In this document: positions 27,312-36,360 of the stretch, in pieces
Numbering within the stretch: the stretch's first letter is position 1
How the letters are laid out: every line of letters starts with the position of its first letter
Source of the DNA: Lysobacter stagni
Lineage (GTDB): Bacteria > Pseudomonadota > Gammaproteobacteria > Xanthomonadales > Xanthomonadaceae
Assembly (NCBI RefSeq): GCF_030053425.1
Contig: NZ_JASGBI010000001.1
Coordinates: 814,001 to 878,000, forward strand
Direction: 5' to 3'
DNA length: 64,000 nt
The notes under the pieces: generated by a model
Told to the model about the DNA's origin: nothing
Database searches by the model: none
The model's input: the letters and a program-made list of their open reading frames with translations, nothing else
Program-made: the position numbers and the translations under genes

Positions 27312-27426
27312 CCTCCCCCTGCCTGCAGGGGGAGGCTGGGAGGGGGTGTCAGGCGCGCCAGCGCCGAGCTCGCCGCGACGCGGCTTCGCAACCCCTCCCC
27401 AACCCTCCCCTGCGAGCAGGGGAGGG
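27312..27426. repeat. Two hairpin repeats between the deaminase and nagA genes
   Basis: Two perfect 11-bp hairpins occupy this 148-base intercistronic gap: CCTCCCCCTGC/GCAGGGGGAGG (27312-27335) and CCCTCCCCTGC/GCAGGGGAGGG (27403-27426). They resemble the edd-eda hairpin. They may stabilise upstream message or dampen read-through. Confidence 0.75.
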
Positions 27427-27447
27427 AGTCGCTTCCGAGGACTGAAC

Positions 27448-28599
27448 ATGACCACCATCGCCTTCACCAACGGCCGCATCCTCACCGACCGCGGCTTCGA
27501 GACCGACCTCAGCGTCATCGTCGAAGACGGGCACCTCGTTGCCGTCCTGCCGGGCCCGCCGCCGAAGGACGTGAAGGTGGTCAACCTCGCGGGCCGCTAC
27601 CTGGTACCCGGCTTCATCGACACGCAGGTCAACGGCGGTGGCGACGTGCTGTTCAACGACGAACCCACGGTCGATGGGCTGCGCCGCATCGCGCAGGCGC
27701 ACCGCAGGTTCGGCACCACCGGCCTGCTGCCGACGCTGATCAGCGATGACGTGTCGGTGATGTGCCGCGCCGTCGCCGCCACGCGCGAGGCGATCGCGCA
27801 GCAGGTGCCGGGCGTGCTCGGCCTGCATCTGGAAGGCCCGTACCTCAACGCCGCGCGCAAGGGTGTGCACGACCCGTCGAAGTTCCACACACCCGATGGG
27901 GCCGAACTCGACGTGGTGTCCGCGCTCGGCCCGGACGGCGTGACGCTGATGACGCTGGCGCCGGAACGCTTCGATGCCGCCACGCTGCGGGCGCTGGTCG
28001 AACGCGGCGTGATCGTCGCGGCCGGTCACACCGCCGCGACCTACGAACAACTGCGTGACGGCTTCGCCGCTGGCATCACCGGCGTGACGCACCTGTTCAA
28101 CGCGATGACGCCGATGAACTCGCGCGAGCCCGGGGCGGTCGGCGCCGCGCTGGAGAACGAGGACGCCTGGTGCGGCCTGATCGTCGACGGCTACCACGTG
28201 CACGACGCCACGCTGCGCGTGGCCATCGCCGCGCGGCCGCGCGGAAAGATGATGCTGGTCACCGACGCGATGCCGCCGGTGGGCGGCGAGCGCGAGGACT
28301 TCGAGCTGTACGGCGTGACCATGACCTGCCGCGACGGCCAGTGCACCACCGCCGATGGCACGCTCGCCGGTTCCGCGCTCGACATGGCCACCGCAGTGCG
28401 CAACACCGTGCACCGCCTCGGCCTTCCGCTGGACGAGGCCTGCCGCATGGCGTCGCAGTACCCGGCCGATTTCGTCGGCCTGGGCGGCGAACTGGGCCGC
28501 ATCGCGCCGGGGTATCGGGCCGATCTGGTCGTGCTGGACACCGATCTGCAGGTGCACGGGACCTGGATCGCGGGCGAAGGGAACGCGGTCGCCGCATAG
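27448..28599 (+). CDS. nagA: N-acetylglucosamine-6-phosphate deacetylase
   Basis: A 383-residue amidohydrolase that deacetylates GlcNAc-6-phosphate. The metal-site motifs are in order: GFIDTQVNGGGDV (NagA-specific, without the HxH of other amidohydrolases), GLHLEGPYLN with the metal-ligand glutamate, AAGHTAATY, GVTHLFNAMTPM, and LVTDAMPPVGG with the catalytic aspartate. The C-terminus has LGRIAPGYRADLVVLD, closing the barrel. ATG at 27448 begins the protein at MTTIAFTNGRILT, as usual; the upstream in-frame extension passes through a repeat. Confidence 0.95.
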   Translation: MTTIAFTNGRILTDRGFETDLSVIVEDGHLVAVLPGPPPKDVKVVNLAGRYLVPGFIDTQVNGGGDVLFNDEPTVDGLRRIAQAHRRFGTTGLLPTLISDDVSVMCRAVAATREAIAQQVPGVLGLHLEGPYLNAARKGVHDPSKFHTPDGAELDVVSALGPDGVTLMTLAPERFDAATLRALVERGVIVAAGHTAATYEQLRDGFAAGITGVTHLFNAMTPMNSREPGAVGAALENEDAWCGLIVDGYHVHDATLRVAIAARPRGKMMLVTDAMPPVGGEREDFELYGVTMTCRDGQCTTADGTLAGSALDMATAVRNTVHRLGLPLDEACRMASQYPADFVGLGGELGRIAPGYRADLVVLDTDLQVHGTWIAGEGNAVAA

Positions 28600-28605
28600 G
28601 CCTTG

Positions 28606-28772
28606 TCCTTTTGCTTCCCCCTTCTCCCCTCGCGGAAGAAGGTGGCGCGCAGCGCCGGAAGCGGGGGCGCGCGAAGCGCGTCGCGCCGATGAGCTGTTGA
28701 CCCGCCCCACCCCTCTCCCTGGCCGCCGTTGGCGGCCTGTCCCTGTCAGCCCTGCAAGGGGAGAGGGAGGAG
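28606..28772. repeat. Composite palindromic repeat, second locus
   Basis: Reverse-oriented copies of modules A (CCTTCTCCCCTCGCGGAAGAAGG, imperfect hairpin near 28610-28650) and B (from about 28709, with GGCCGCC-GGCGGCC and CCCTGCAAGGGGAGAGGG arms). They fill the first half of the 358-base gap between nagA and the oxidoreductase gene. The second half holds a TACAAT -10-like box at 28850-28855 and about 100 bases of leader without recognisable structure. Confidence 0.65.
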
Positions 28773-28957
28773 CCGCTGCCTGAACAGGCCATGGCGGCTC
28801 CTCACTTTCTCCGGGCTGGCGGCCACCCGGCCGATTTGGCACAGACTGCTACAATTCCGAGTCTTTGCTCGGGACTTTTGGCCTCGCGACTTTGTCGCAG
28901 GGCCGATGCCGGGCGCCCGCAGCCACCTCCGCGGCCCCCGCCGCGCCGGAGCCACGC

Positions 28958-31900
28958 ATGACCAGCACCGCCGAACTCAGCTCGCCGTCCTCGGCCAACA
29001 CCGCGCTCACCAATTCGGTGCTCGACACCGACTACACGCTCGAGCACAAGTACAGCCGCGAGAAGGGCCGCATCTATCTGTCCGGCGTGCAGGCGCTGGT
29101 GCGACTGCCGCTGATGCAGCGGCTGCGCGACGAAGCCGCGGGCCTCAACACCGCCGGCTTCATCTCCGGCTACCGCGGTTCGCCTCTGGGCGGCTTCGAC
29201 CTGGAACTGTGGCGCGCGCGCAAGTTCCTCGAGAACGCCGGCGTGAAGTTCACCCCGGGCCTCAACGAGGACCTGGGCGCGACGATGGTCTGGGGCACGC
29301 AGCAGACCAACCTGTTCCCGGGCGCCAAGGTCCAGGGCGTGTACGGCATGTGGTACGGCAAGGGTCCGGGCGTGGATCGCACCGGCGACGTGTTCAAGCA
29401 CGCCAATGCCGCCGGCACCTCGCAGTACGGCGGTGTGCTCGCCCTCGCCGCCGACGACCATGCCTGCCGTTCCTCGACGCTGCCGCACGGTTCGGAAGAC
29501 GAATTCGTCAGCGCGATGATGCCGATCCTCAACCCGGCCGGCGTGCAGGACATCCTCGACATGGGCCTGGTCGGCTGGGCGATGTCGCGCTACACCGGCC
29601 GCTGGGTGGGCTTCAAGACGATCGCCGAGACGGTGGAATCGTCGGCCTCGGTCGACGTCGACCCGATGGCCACGCGCATCGTGCTGCCGGAAGACTTCGA
29701 GATGCCGGAGGGCGGGCTCAACATCCGCTGGCCGGATCCGCCGATGAACCAGGAGATGCGCCTGCACAAGTACGCGGTGAAGGCCGCGCAGGCGTTCGCG
29801 CGTGCGAACAGCATCGACCGCGTGGTCATCGATTCGCCGCGTGCGCGACTGGGCATCGTCACCACCGGCAAGAGTTACCTCGACGTGCTGCAGGCGCTGG
29901 AATACCTGGGCCTGGACGAGCAGGCCTGCGCCGACCTGGGCATCCGCGTCTACAAGGTCGGCATGACCTGGCCGCTGGAACCGGTGGGCATCACGAAGTT
30001 CGCGCAGGGCCTGGAGGACATCGTCGTCGTCGAGGAGAAGCGCGCCTTCATCGAGCGCCAGATGAAGGAGTACATGTACAACTGGAGCGGCCAGCGCCCG
30101 TCCATCGTCGGCAAGTACGACGAGAACGGCGAGTGGATCCTGCCCTCCACCGGCGAACTCACGCCCGCCACCATCGCCGGCGTCATCGGCGCGCGCATCC
30201 AGCGCTTCCACGATTCCGAGCACATCCGCAACGTCATGGCGTGGATGGCCGAGAAGGAATCCGAGCTGGCCCTGCCGCGCGCGCAGTTCCCGCGCGTGCC
30301 GCACTACTGCTCGGGCTGCCCGCACAACACCTCGACCGTGGTGCCGGAAGGCTCGCGCGCGTTGGGCGGCATCGGTTGCCACTACATGGTGACCTGGATG
30401 GACCGCAGCACCGACACCTTCACCCACATGGGCGGTGAAGGCGTGACGTGGTCGGGCCAGGCGGCATTCACCGAAACGCCGCACGTGTTCCAGAACCTCG
30501 GCGACGGCACGTACTTCCATTCGGGCTCGCTGGCGATCCGCCAGTCGGTCGCGACCGGCGTCAACATCACCTACAAGATCCTCTACAACGATGCGGTCGC
30601 GATGACCGGCGGCCAGCCGGTGGACGGCACGCTGTCGGTGCCGCAGATCGCGCACCAGGTGCGCAGCGAAGGCGTGCAGACGATCATCCTGGTGTCGGAC
30701 GACATCGCGAAGTGGAGCAAGCGCGAGATCTTCCCGGGCGACATGGAGTTCCATGACCGCAAGGAACTGGACACCATCCAGAAGCGCCTGCGCGAGGTGA
30801 AGGGCACTTCGGTCCTGATCTACGACCAGACCTGCGCCACCGAGAAGCGTCGCCGCCGCAAGCGCGGCAAGATGGTCGACCCGCAGAAGCGCGTGATGGT
30901 CAATTCGCTGGTCTGCGAAGGCTGCGGCGATTGCGGCAAGAAGTCGTTCTGCGTGTCCGTGCTGCCGAAGGAAACCGAATTCGGCCGCAAGCGCGAGATC
31001 GACCAGTCGAACTGCAACAAGGATTACAGCTGCGTCAACGGCTTCTGCCCGAGCTTCGTGACGGTGGAAGGCGGCGGCCTGCGCAAGAAGAAGGGCTCCG
31101 GCGCCAAGGATCGCCTCGCCGACCTGCCGATGCCGACCTTCGCCAGCGACCTGTCTCAGCCCTGGAACATCCTCATCACCGGCGTCGGTGGCACCGGCGT
31201 GGTGACGATCGGCGCGCTGCTCGGCATGGCCGGCCACCTGGAAGGCAAGGGTTCGTCCGTGCTCGACCAGACCGGTCTGGCGCAGAAGGGCGGCGCGGTG
31301 ACCACGCACATCCGCATCGCGCGCACTCCGGACGACATCCATGCCGTGCGCATCGCGGCCGGTGAAGCCGACCTCGTGCTCGGTTGCGACATGGTGGTGG
31401 TGAACGATTACTGGGCGCTGTCGAAGGTGCGCGCCGGCCGTTCCAACGTCGTGCTCAACAGCTACGAGGCGATGCCGGGCACGTTCACCACGCGTCCGGA
31501 CATGCAGTTCCCGGCGACGGACATCATTGCCGCGGTGAAGGTCGCACTCGGCGGCAAGGACCCGCACGTGGTGGACGCCACGCAGCTGGCCACCGCGCTG
31601 ATGGGCGATGCAATCGCCACGAACCTCTTCATCCTCGGCTACGCCTGGCAGCAGGGTCTGGTGCCGCTGTCGATGGATTCGCTGATGCGCGCCATCGAGC
31701 TCAACGGCGCCGCCATCGAGATGAACAAGACCGCGTTCGCGTGGGGTCGACTGGCGGTGATCGATCCGACCGCGGTTGCCGAAGCGGCCGGTCTGATCCG
31801 CAACGCGCCGACCAAGGCCGAGGCCACGCCGAACGAACTGCCGATGCTGTCGCCGGGCCCGTGGGAAAGCACCGAATGGGGCTCGACCTCCGCGCCTCGC

Positions 31901-32644
31901 ACCACGCGGCGCGAGGACGAACTGCGCCACGTCCCGGCGCACGGTGGCGATACCGTCGCTTTCATGCCGCTGGACGACGAGCGTCTGTCGCGTTCGCTGG
32001 ACGAACTGGTCGAGCGCCGCGTGAAGTTCCTCACCGACTACCAGGACGCGGCCTACGCCAAGCGCTACAGCGACTTCGTGGCGAAGGTGCACGCGGCCGA
32101 GCGCAACGTCGCCGGCACCACCGACCTCACCGAGGCGGTCGCGCGTTATGCGTTCAAGCTGATGGCCTACAAGGACGAGTACGAAGTCGCGCGTCTGTAC
32201 ACCAGCGGCGAGTTCCAGCGCCGGCTGGAGCAGCAGTTCGACGGCGACTACAAGCTCAAGTTCCACCTCGCTCCGCCGCTGCTGGCGAAGAAGGACGCGC
32301 AGGGCCGCCTGATCAAGCAGGAATTCGGTCCGTGGGTGTTCACTGCGTTCAAGTGGCTGGCGAAGCTGCGCTTCCTGCGTGGCGGTACGTTCGACATCTT
32401 CGGAAAGACCGAGGAGCGGAAGATGGAGCGCCAGCTGATCGAGGACTACTTCCGCACGATCGATGGACTGCTCGGCAAGCTCGACCGCGCCAACGTGGAC
32501 CTGGCGGCGGAGATCGCGTCGATTCCGGAACACATCCGCGGCTACGGCCACGTCAAGGAAGACCACCTGCACAAGGCCAAGGCACGCGAGGCCGAGCTGC
32601 TGAAGGAGTGGAGCAATCCGCTGCGGATCGTGAAGGTGGCGTAA
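28958..32644 (+). CDS. Fused indolepyruvate:ferredoxin oxidoreductase
   Basis: A 1228-residue fusion of all functional parts of a 2-oxoacid:ferredoxin oxidoreductase; in the family it oxidatively decarboxylates aryl pyruvates to acyl-CoA. In order: an alpha-like pyrimidine-binding domain (INTAGFISGYRGSPLGGFD region), the thiamine-diphosphate loop GDGTYFHSGSL with N further on, a cysteine-rich iron-sulfur region (CEGCGDCGKKSFC and CNKDYSCVNGFC), the gamma-type domain beginning ITGVGGTGVVTIGALLGMA, and a C-terminal helical extension. ATG at 28958 starts MTSTAELSSPS; the longer frame runs into the promoter. A strong terminator follows the stop. Confidence 0.93.
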   Translation: MTSTAELSSPSSANTALTNSVLDTDYTLEHKYSREKGRIYLSGVQALVRLPLMQRLRDEAAGLNTAGFISGYRGSPLGGFDLELWRARKFLENAGVKFTPGLNEDLGATMVWGTQQTNLFPGAKVQGVYGMWYGKGPGVDRTGDVFKHANAAGTSQYGGVLALAADDHACRSSTLPHGSEDEFVSAMMPILNPAGVQDILDMGLVGWAMSRYTGRWVGFKTIAETVESSASVDVDPMATRIVLPEDFEMPEGGLNIRWPDPPMNQEMRLHKYAVKAAQAFARANSIDRVVIDSPRARLGIVTTGKSYLDVLQALEYLGLDEQACADLGIRVYKVGMTWPLEPVGITKFAQGLEDIVVVEEKRAFIERQMKEYMYNWSGQRPSIVGKYDENGEWILPSTGELTPATIAGVIGARIQRFHDSEHIRNVMAWMAEKESELALPRAQFPRVPHYCSGCPHNTSTVVPEGSRALGGIGCHYMVTWMDRSTDTFTHMGGEGVTWSGQAAFTETPHVFQNLGDGTYFHSGSLAIRQSVATGVNITYKILYNDAVAMTGGQPVDGTLSVPQIAHQVRSEGVQTIILVSDDIAKWSKREIFPGDMEFHDRKELDTIQKRLREVKGTSVLIYDQTCATEKRRRRKRGKMVDPQKRVMVNSLVCEGCGDCGKKSFCVSVLPKETEFGRKREIDQSNCNKDYSCVNGFCPSFVTVEGGGLRKKKGSGAKDRLADLPMPTFASDLSQPWNILITGVGGTGVVTIGALLGMAGHLEGKGSSVLDQTGLAQKGGAVTTHIRIARTPDDIHAVRIAAGEADLVLGCDMVVVNDYWALSKVRAGRSNVVLNSYEAMPGTFTTRPDMQFPATDIIAAVKVALGGKDPHVVDATQLATALMGDAIATNLFILGYAWQQGLVPLSMDSLMRAIELNGAAIEMNKTAFAWGRLAVIDPTAVAEAAGLIRNAPTKAEATPNELPMLSPGPWESTEWGSTSAPRTTRREDELRHVPAHGGDTVAFMPLDDERLSRSLDELVERRVKFLTDYQDAAYAKRYSDFVAKVHAAERNVAGTTDLTEAVARYAFKLMAYKDEYEVARLYTSGEFQRRLEQQFDGDYKLKFHLAPPLLAKKDAQGRLIKQEFGPWVFTAFKWLAKLRFLRGGTFDIFGKTEERKMERQLIEDYFRTIDGLLGKLDRANVDLAAEIASIPEHIRGYGHVKEDHLHKAKAREAELLKEWSNPLRIVKVA

Positions 32645-32659
32645 GGCGCCGTGTCTGAC

Positions 32660-32687
32660 AGAAAGCCCCGCCCCGGCGGGGCTTTCT
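32660..32687 (+). terminator. Rho-independent terminator of the oxidoreductase gene
   Basis: A 13-bp perfect stem, AGAAAGCCCCGCC/GGCGGGGCTTTCT with a CC loop, starts 16 bases after the stop. The A-rich 5' arm and T-rich 3' arm give the classic shape in both directions. Confidence 0.85.
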
Positions 32688-32710
32688 CATTGGAGCCCTC
32701 TGAACGTCAC

Positions 32711-32821
32711 CGTTCGCCCTGAGCGTCGGCGCGCAGTGCCGAGGTCGAAGGGTGAACGGGCAGATCACGGTTGATGCCCGAGCATCCTTCGACTCCGCTG
32801 CGCTACGCTCAAGATGAACGG
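32711..32821. repeat. Inverted pair of a GAGCGT...TCGAAGG repeat
   Basis: Two copies of the same degenerate element lie head to head: CCGTTCGCCCTGAGCGT...GGTCGAAGG at 32711-32751 and its reverse complement form CCTTCGACTCCGCTGCGCTACGCTCA at 32786-32811. They make a long imperfect cruciform in the 290-base gap before the YjbR gene. Nothing else is seen in that gap besides the terminator. Confidence 0.65.
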
Positions 32822-32935
32822 CAGTGCCAAGGGGGCGATCGGACATTGAGCGTCGTTCACGCAACTGCTGCCACCGGGCTGTCAGCAGCTGCGCCCCAAG
32901 ATCCTCGTACCTCGTCGATAAGCGCAGCCACGTCC

Positions 32936-33295
32936 ATGGACACCGCCCAGCTCAAGCGCTTCTGCGCCGCCTTCCCCGCGGCGACGAGAACCCTGCACGG
33001 CGAGCCCTCGAACATCCTGGTCTTCGCCGTCGGCGGCAAGACGTTCGCCTACTTCAAGACCAGCGAACCCGAGCGTTGGCGCTTCAGCTTCCGTGTCACG
33101 CCCGAACGCTTCGTCGAGCTCACCGACCAGCCGGGCATCAAGCCCGCGCGCTGGATGGGGCGCTGGTACTGGGTGACCGTGGTGGACGTGCGGCGCGTGC
33201 CGGAGGACTACCTTCGCGAGCTGGTCGACTGGTCGTATCGCCATGCGCTGGACAAGCTCAGTCGCAAGCGTCGCGCCGAACTGGTGGGCGACTGA
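32936..33295 (+). CDS. MmcQ/YjbR-family protein
   Basis: A 119-residue protein of the YjbR fold. The typical features are a start with a helix and FPAATRTLHGEPSNILVFAVGGKTFAYF, the WRFSFRVTPERFVELTDQPGI segment, and WYWVTVVDV...YLRELVDWSYRHALDKLS at the end. Members are described as possible DNA-binding proteins, without a settled role. ATG at 32936 fits the family length; the frame continues upstream through the repeat and was trimmed. Confidence 0.85.
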   Translation: MDTAQLKRFCAAFPAATRTLHGEPSNILVFAVGGKTFAYFKTSEPERWRFSFRVTPERFVELTDQPGIKPARWMGRWYWVTVVDVRRVPEDYLRELVDWSYRHALDKLSRKRRAELVGD

Positions 33296-33426
33296 GCACG
33301 TTCGCGACGGCCGTCATGACGATGCGTGTGGCCCGCATCGCCGATGCTCATGCGCTGCCGCCACATTCGCGCAGCGCGCGCCGGATCGGGGGCAGGTAGC
33401 ATCGGGACCTCATCCGGAGTCCTCGC

Positions 33427-34722
33427 ATGCGTCCTTCCCTCCTGGCGGCGGTACTCGCCGCACTGATCGCCCCGTCCGTCCACGCCCAGGCGCCCATCGA
33501 TGCCGCGGCCGCGGCGAACGCCGTGCAGCCGCGCGTGCTCGCATGGCGGCGCGACCTGCACCAGCATCCGGAGCTGGGCAACCATGAGGTGCGCACGGCG
33601 AAGGTCGTCGCCGACCAGCTGCGCAGGCTCGGCCTGGAGCCGCGCACCGGCATCGCCCACACCGGCGTGGTCGCGGTGCTCAAGGGCGGCAAGCCGGGAC
33701 CGCGCATCGCACTGCGCGCGGACATGGACGCACTGCCCGTCACCGAGCAGACCGGCCTGCCGTTCGCGTCGAAGGTGAAGACCACCTACCGCGGCCAGGA
33801 CGTCGGCGTGATGCATGCATGCGGTCACGAGGCGCACGTCGCGATCCTGCTTGGCGTGGCGACCGCACTGGCCGCGCAGAAGGAGAACCTGGCCGGCGAA
33901 GTCATGTTCGTGTTCCAGCCGTCCGAGGAAGGCCCGCCGAACGCGGGCGAGACTTTCGGCGCGAAGCTCATGCTCGACGAAGGCGTGTTCCGCGACTTCA
34001 AGCCCGATGCGGTGTTCGGTCTGCACGTGTGGGCGGGTTTGCCGGTGGGACAGGTGGGCGTGCGCAGCGGCCCGATGCTCGCCGCCGCCGACGAATGGAC
34101 GCTGACCGTGCGCGGCCGGCAGACGCATGGTTCGCGGCCTTGGGACGGCGTGGACCCGATCACCGTCGCCGCGCAGATCCTGCTGGGCACGCAGAGCCTG
34201 ATCGCGCGACAGGTGAACATCGCGGCGACGCCGGCGGTGCTCACCGCCGGCCAGTTCAACGCCGGCGTGCGCTTCAACATCATTCCCGACGAGGCGCGCA
34301 TGGTCGGCACGCTGCGCACCTTCGACACCGCACAGCGCGAGGACATCATCGCCCGCTTCCGTCGCACCGCCGAGGACTTCGCCCACGCCAGCGGCGCGAC
34401 CGCGACGCTCGACGTCGCCGGCAACGCGCCGGCCACGGTCAACGATCCCGCGCTCACCGCGCGCGTGCGGCCCTCGCTGCAGCGCGCGGTCGGCGAAGGC
34501 AACGTGGTCGAGATGCCGATGGTGACCGTGGCCGAGGATTTCGCGCAGTTCGCCAACACCGTGCCGGGCGTGTACTTCTTCGTCGGCTCCACCTCGCCCG
34601 GCGTCGATCCGGCGAAGGCGCCGATCAACCACTCGCCGCAGTTCCTGCTGGACGAGGCGTCGCTGGAAGTGGGCACGCGCGCGATGCTGCAGGTGGCGCT
34701 GGATTATCTGCAGCATCAGTGA
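33427..34722 (+). CDS. Exported M20-family amidohydrolase/peptidase (copy 1)
   Basis: A 431-residue metal-dependent amidohydrolase of the M20D group (hippurate hydrolase, indole-acetyl-amino-acid hydrolase relatives). Signal peptide MRPSLLAAVLAALIAPSVHA makes it periplasmic. Metal-site motifs are ALRADMDALPVTEQTGLPF, MHACGHEAHVAILLG, FQPSEEGPP, and a late NHSPQFLLDEAS region. HACGHEAH has glutamate where the family mostly has aspartate. It is the first of two tandem paralogues; a palindromic repeat separates them. Confidence 0.9.
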   Translation: MRPSLLAAVLAALIAPSVHAQAPIDAAAAANAVQPRVLAWRRDLHQHPELGNHEVRTAKVVADQLRRLGLEPRTGIAHTGVVAVLKGGKPGPRIALRADMDALPVTEQTGLPFASKVKTTYRGQDVGVMHACGHEAHVAILLGVATALAAQKENLAGEVMFVFQPSEEGPPNAGETFGAKLMLDEGVFRDFKPDAVFGLHVWAGLPVGQVGVRSGPMLAAADEWTLTVRGRQTHGSRPWDGVDPITVAAQILLGTQSLIARQVNIAATPAVLTAGQFNAGVRFNIIPDEARMVGTLRTFDTAQREDIIARFRRTAEDFAHASGATATLDVAGNAPATVNDPALTARVRPSLQRAVGEGNVVEMPMVTVAEDFAQFANTVPGVYFFVGSTSPGVDPAKAPINHSPQFLLDEASLEVGTRAMLQVALDYLQHQ

Positions 34723-34730
34723 TGCTGTCG

Positions 34731-34796
34731 CCCGGGTAAGCCAAGCGCATCCGGGATCGACGCGCATGGGTCCCGGGTGCGCTTCGCTTACCCGGG
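34731..34796. repeat. REP-like palindrome between the two M20 genes
   Basis: Two 26-base arms, CCCGGGTAAGCCAAGCGCAT... at 34731-34756 and ...GCGCTTCGCTTACCCGGG at 34771-34796, match as inverted repeats with two mismatches around a 14-base loop. This is the shape of REP/BIME-type units. It could also act as a transcript-end hairpin for copy 1. Confidence 0.85.
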
Positions 34797-34869
34797 TTAC
34801 GACCCTGCGGCCCGTTTCCGCAAAGCCGCTTCGGATAGGATCGACGCTTCACTCCGGGGAGTTCCGTCG

Positions 34870-36201
34870 ATGCGTCTGATGCCCGCGCTGCTGAGCAGCG
34901 CCCTGCTTGCCACCCCGCTGTTCGTCCAGGCGCAGTCCGCGCCGGCCGAGCGTCCCGAAGTCGCCGGCGCGGCCAAAGCGGTGCAGCAGAAGGTGGTCGG
35001 ATGGCGCCGCGATTTCCACCAGCACCCGGAGCTGTCCAACCGCGAGGAGCGCACCGCCGCCAAGGTCGCCGAGCACCTGCGCGCGCTGGGCCTGAAGCCG
35101 AAGGTCGGGATCGCGCACCACGGCGTGGTCGTCATCATCGAAGGCGGCAAGCCCGGGCCGCGCGTCGCACTGCGCGCCGACATGGATGCGCTGCCGGTGA
35201 CCGAGCAGGTCGATCTTCCGTTCGCCTCGAAGGCCACCGCGACCTTTCGCGGTGAAACCGTCGGCGTGATGCACGCCTGCGGCCATGACGCCCACACCAG
35301 CATCCTGCTCGGCATCGCCGATGCGCTGGTCAAGATGAAGGCGGAGCTTCCGGGCTCGGTGATGCTGGTGTTCCAGCCTTCCGAGGAAGGCGCGCCCGAC
35401 GGCGAGGAAGGCGGTGCGTCGCTGATGCTGGGCGAAGGCCTGTTCAAGGACTTCAAGCCCGACGCGATGTTCGGCCTGCACGTGTTCTCGACGCTGCAGG
35501 TCGGCCAGATCGGCGTGCGCCAGGGCCCGCTGATGGCGGCGTCGGACAAGTTCACCATCAAGGTGAAGGGCCGGCAGACGCACGGCTCTCGTCCGTGGGG
35601 CGGTATCGATCCCATCGTCGCCGCGGCCGACGTGATCGGCAGCGCGCAGACCATCGTCAGCCGCCGCACCGACATCGCCAAGCTGCCGGCCGTGGTGAGC
35701 TTCGGCGCGATCAAGGGCGGCATCCGCTACAACATCATTCCCGACGAGGTCGAGCTGGTCGGCACGATCCGCACCTTCGACGAGGGCATGCGCCAGAAGA
35801 TCTTCGGCGACCTGAAGAACGTGGCCGAGCACGTCAGCGCCGCCAACGGCGCCACCGCCGAGGCCCGCGTGCCCGACAGCGACGGCAACCCGGTGACGGT
35901 GAACGATCCCGCGCTGACCGCGCGCATGATCCCCAGCCTCAAGGCCGTGGTCGGCGCGGACAACGTGATCGAGCCGCCGCTGCAGATGGGCGCGGAGGAC
36001 TTCTCGTTCTACGCGAAGGAAGTGCCGTCGATGTTCTTCTTCGTCGGCGCGACCGCGAAGGGCATCGACCCGGTCACCGCGCCCAGCAACCACTCGCCGA
36101 AATTCGCGATGGACGAATCCGCGCTGGACCTGGGCCTGCGCGCGCTGCTGCAGGTAACGCTGGATTACCTGCATTCACCGGCGCAGATCGCACAGCGCTG
36201 A
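34870..36201 (+). CDS. Exported M20-family amidohydrolase/peptidase (copy 2)
   Basis: A 443-residue paralogue of the preceding gene with the same layout: signal peptide MRLMPALLSSALLATPLFVQA, ALRADMDALPVTEQVDLPF, MHACGHDAHTSILLG (canonical aspartate), VFQPSEEGAPDGEEGG, HGSRPWGGIDPI of the dimerisation domain, and NHSPKFAMDESALDLG near the end. The two differ most in the C-terminal half and in the GEEGG insertion. Probable substrates are N-acyl or amide-linked amino acids or dipeptides in the periplasm. ATG at 34870 restores the signal peptide. Confidence 0.9.
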   Translation: MRLMPALLSSALLATPLFVQAQSAPAERPEVAGAAKAVQQKVVGWRRDFHQHPELSNREERTAAKVAEHLRALGLKPKVGIAHHGVVVIIEGGKPGPRVALRADMDALPVTEQVDLPFASKATATFRGETVGVMHACGHDAHTSILLGIADALVKMKAELPGSVMLVFQPSEEGAPDGEEGGASLMLGEGLFKDFKPDAMFGLHVFSTLQVGQIGVRQGPLMAASDKFTIKVKGRQTHGSRPWGGIDPIVAAADVIGSAQTIVSRRTDIAKLPAVVSFGAIKGGIRYNIIPDEVELVGTIRTFDEGMRQKIFGDLKNVAEHVSAANGATAEARVPDSDGNPVTVNDPALTARMIPSLKAVVGADNVIEPPLQMGAEDFSFYAKEVPSMFFFVGATAKGIDPVTAPSNHSPKFAMDESALDLGLRALLQVTLDYLHSPAQIAQR

Positions 36202-36225
36202 ACGCGCGCTGCGCGCACCCCTCTT

Positions 36226-36353
36226 CCGCCCTTCGGGCACCTTCTCCCGCAGGGGAGAAGGAACAGCCGAAGCATCACGGATGCGGTGCGTCAGCCCTCT
36301 CCCCTTGCGGGAGAGGGACAGGCCGCCGAAGGCGGCCAGGGAGAGGGACGCTC
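36226..36353. repeat. Composite palindromic repeat, third locus
   Basis: Module A (CCTTCTCCCGCAGGGGAGAAGG at 36240-36261) followed by module B (36295-36349), whose GGGACAGGCCGCCGAAGGCGGCC core gives a strong hairpin. It fills the gap between the convergent M20 and GST genes and could terminate both. Confidence 0.7.
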
Positions 36354-36360
36354 CTTGGCG

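Noticed and set aside
28836..28852. TTGGCAC...TGCTA resembling a sigma-54 promoter before the oxidoreductase gene
   Set aside because: The spacing between GG and GC is 8 bases rather than 10, so it does not fit sigma-54; a TACAAT -10 box at 28850 remains, without a clear -35.
28802..32572. A 1256-codon open frame antisense to the indolepyruvate oxidoreductase gene
   Set aside because: The antisense frame is open because of GC-rich third positions in the real gene; its product is rich in Arg/His/Val, has no domain signature, and the sense protein is a clear family member.
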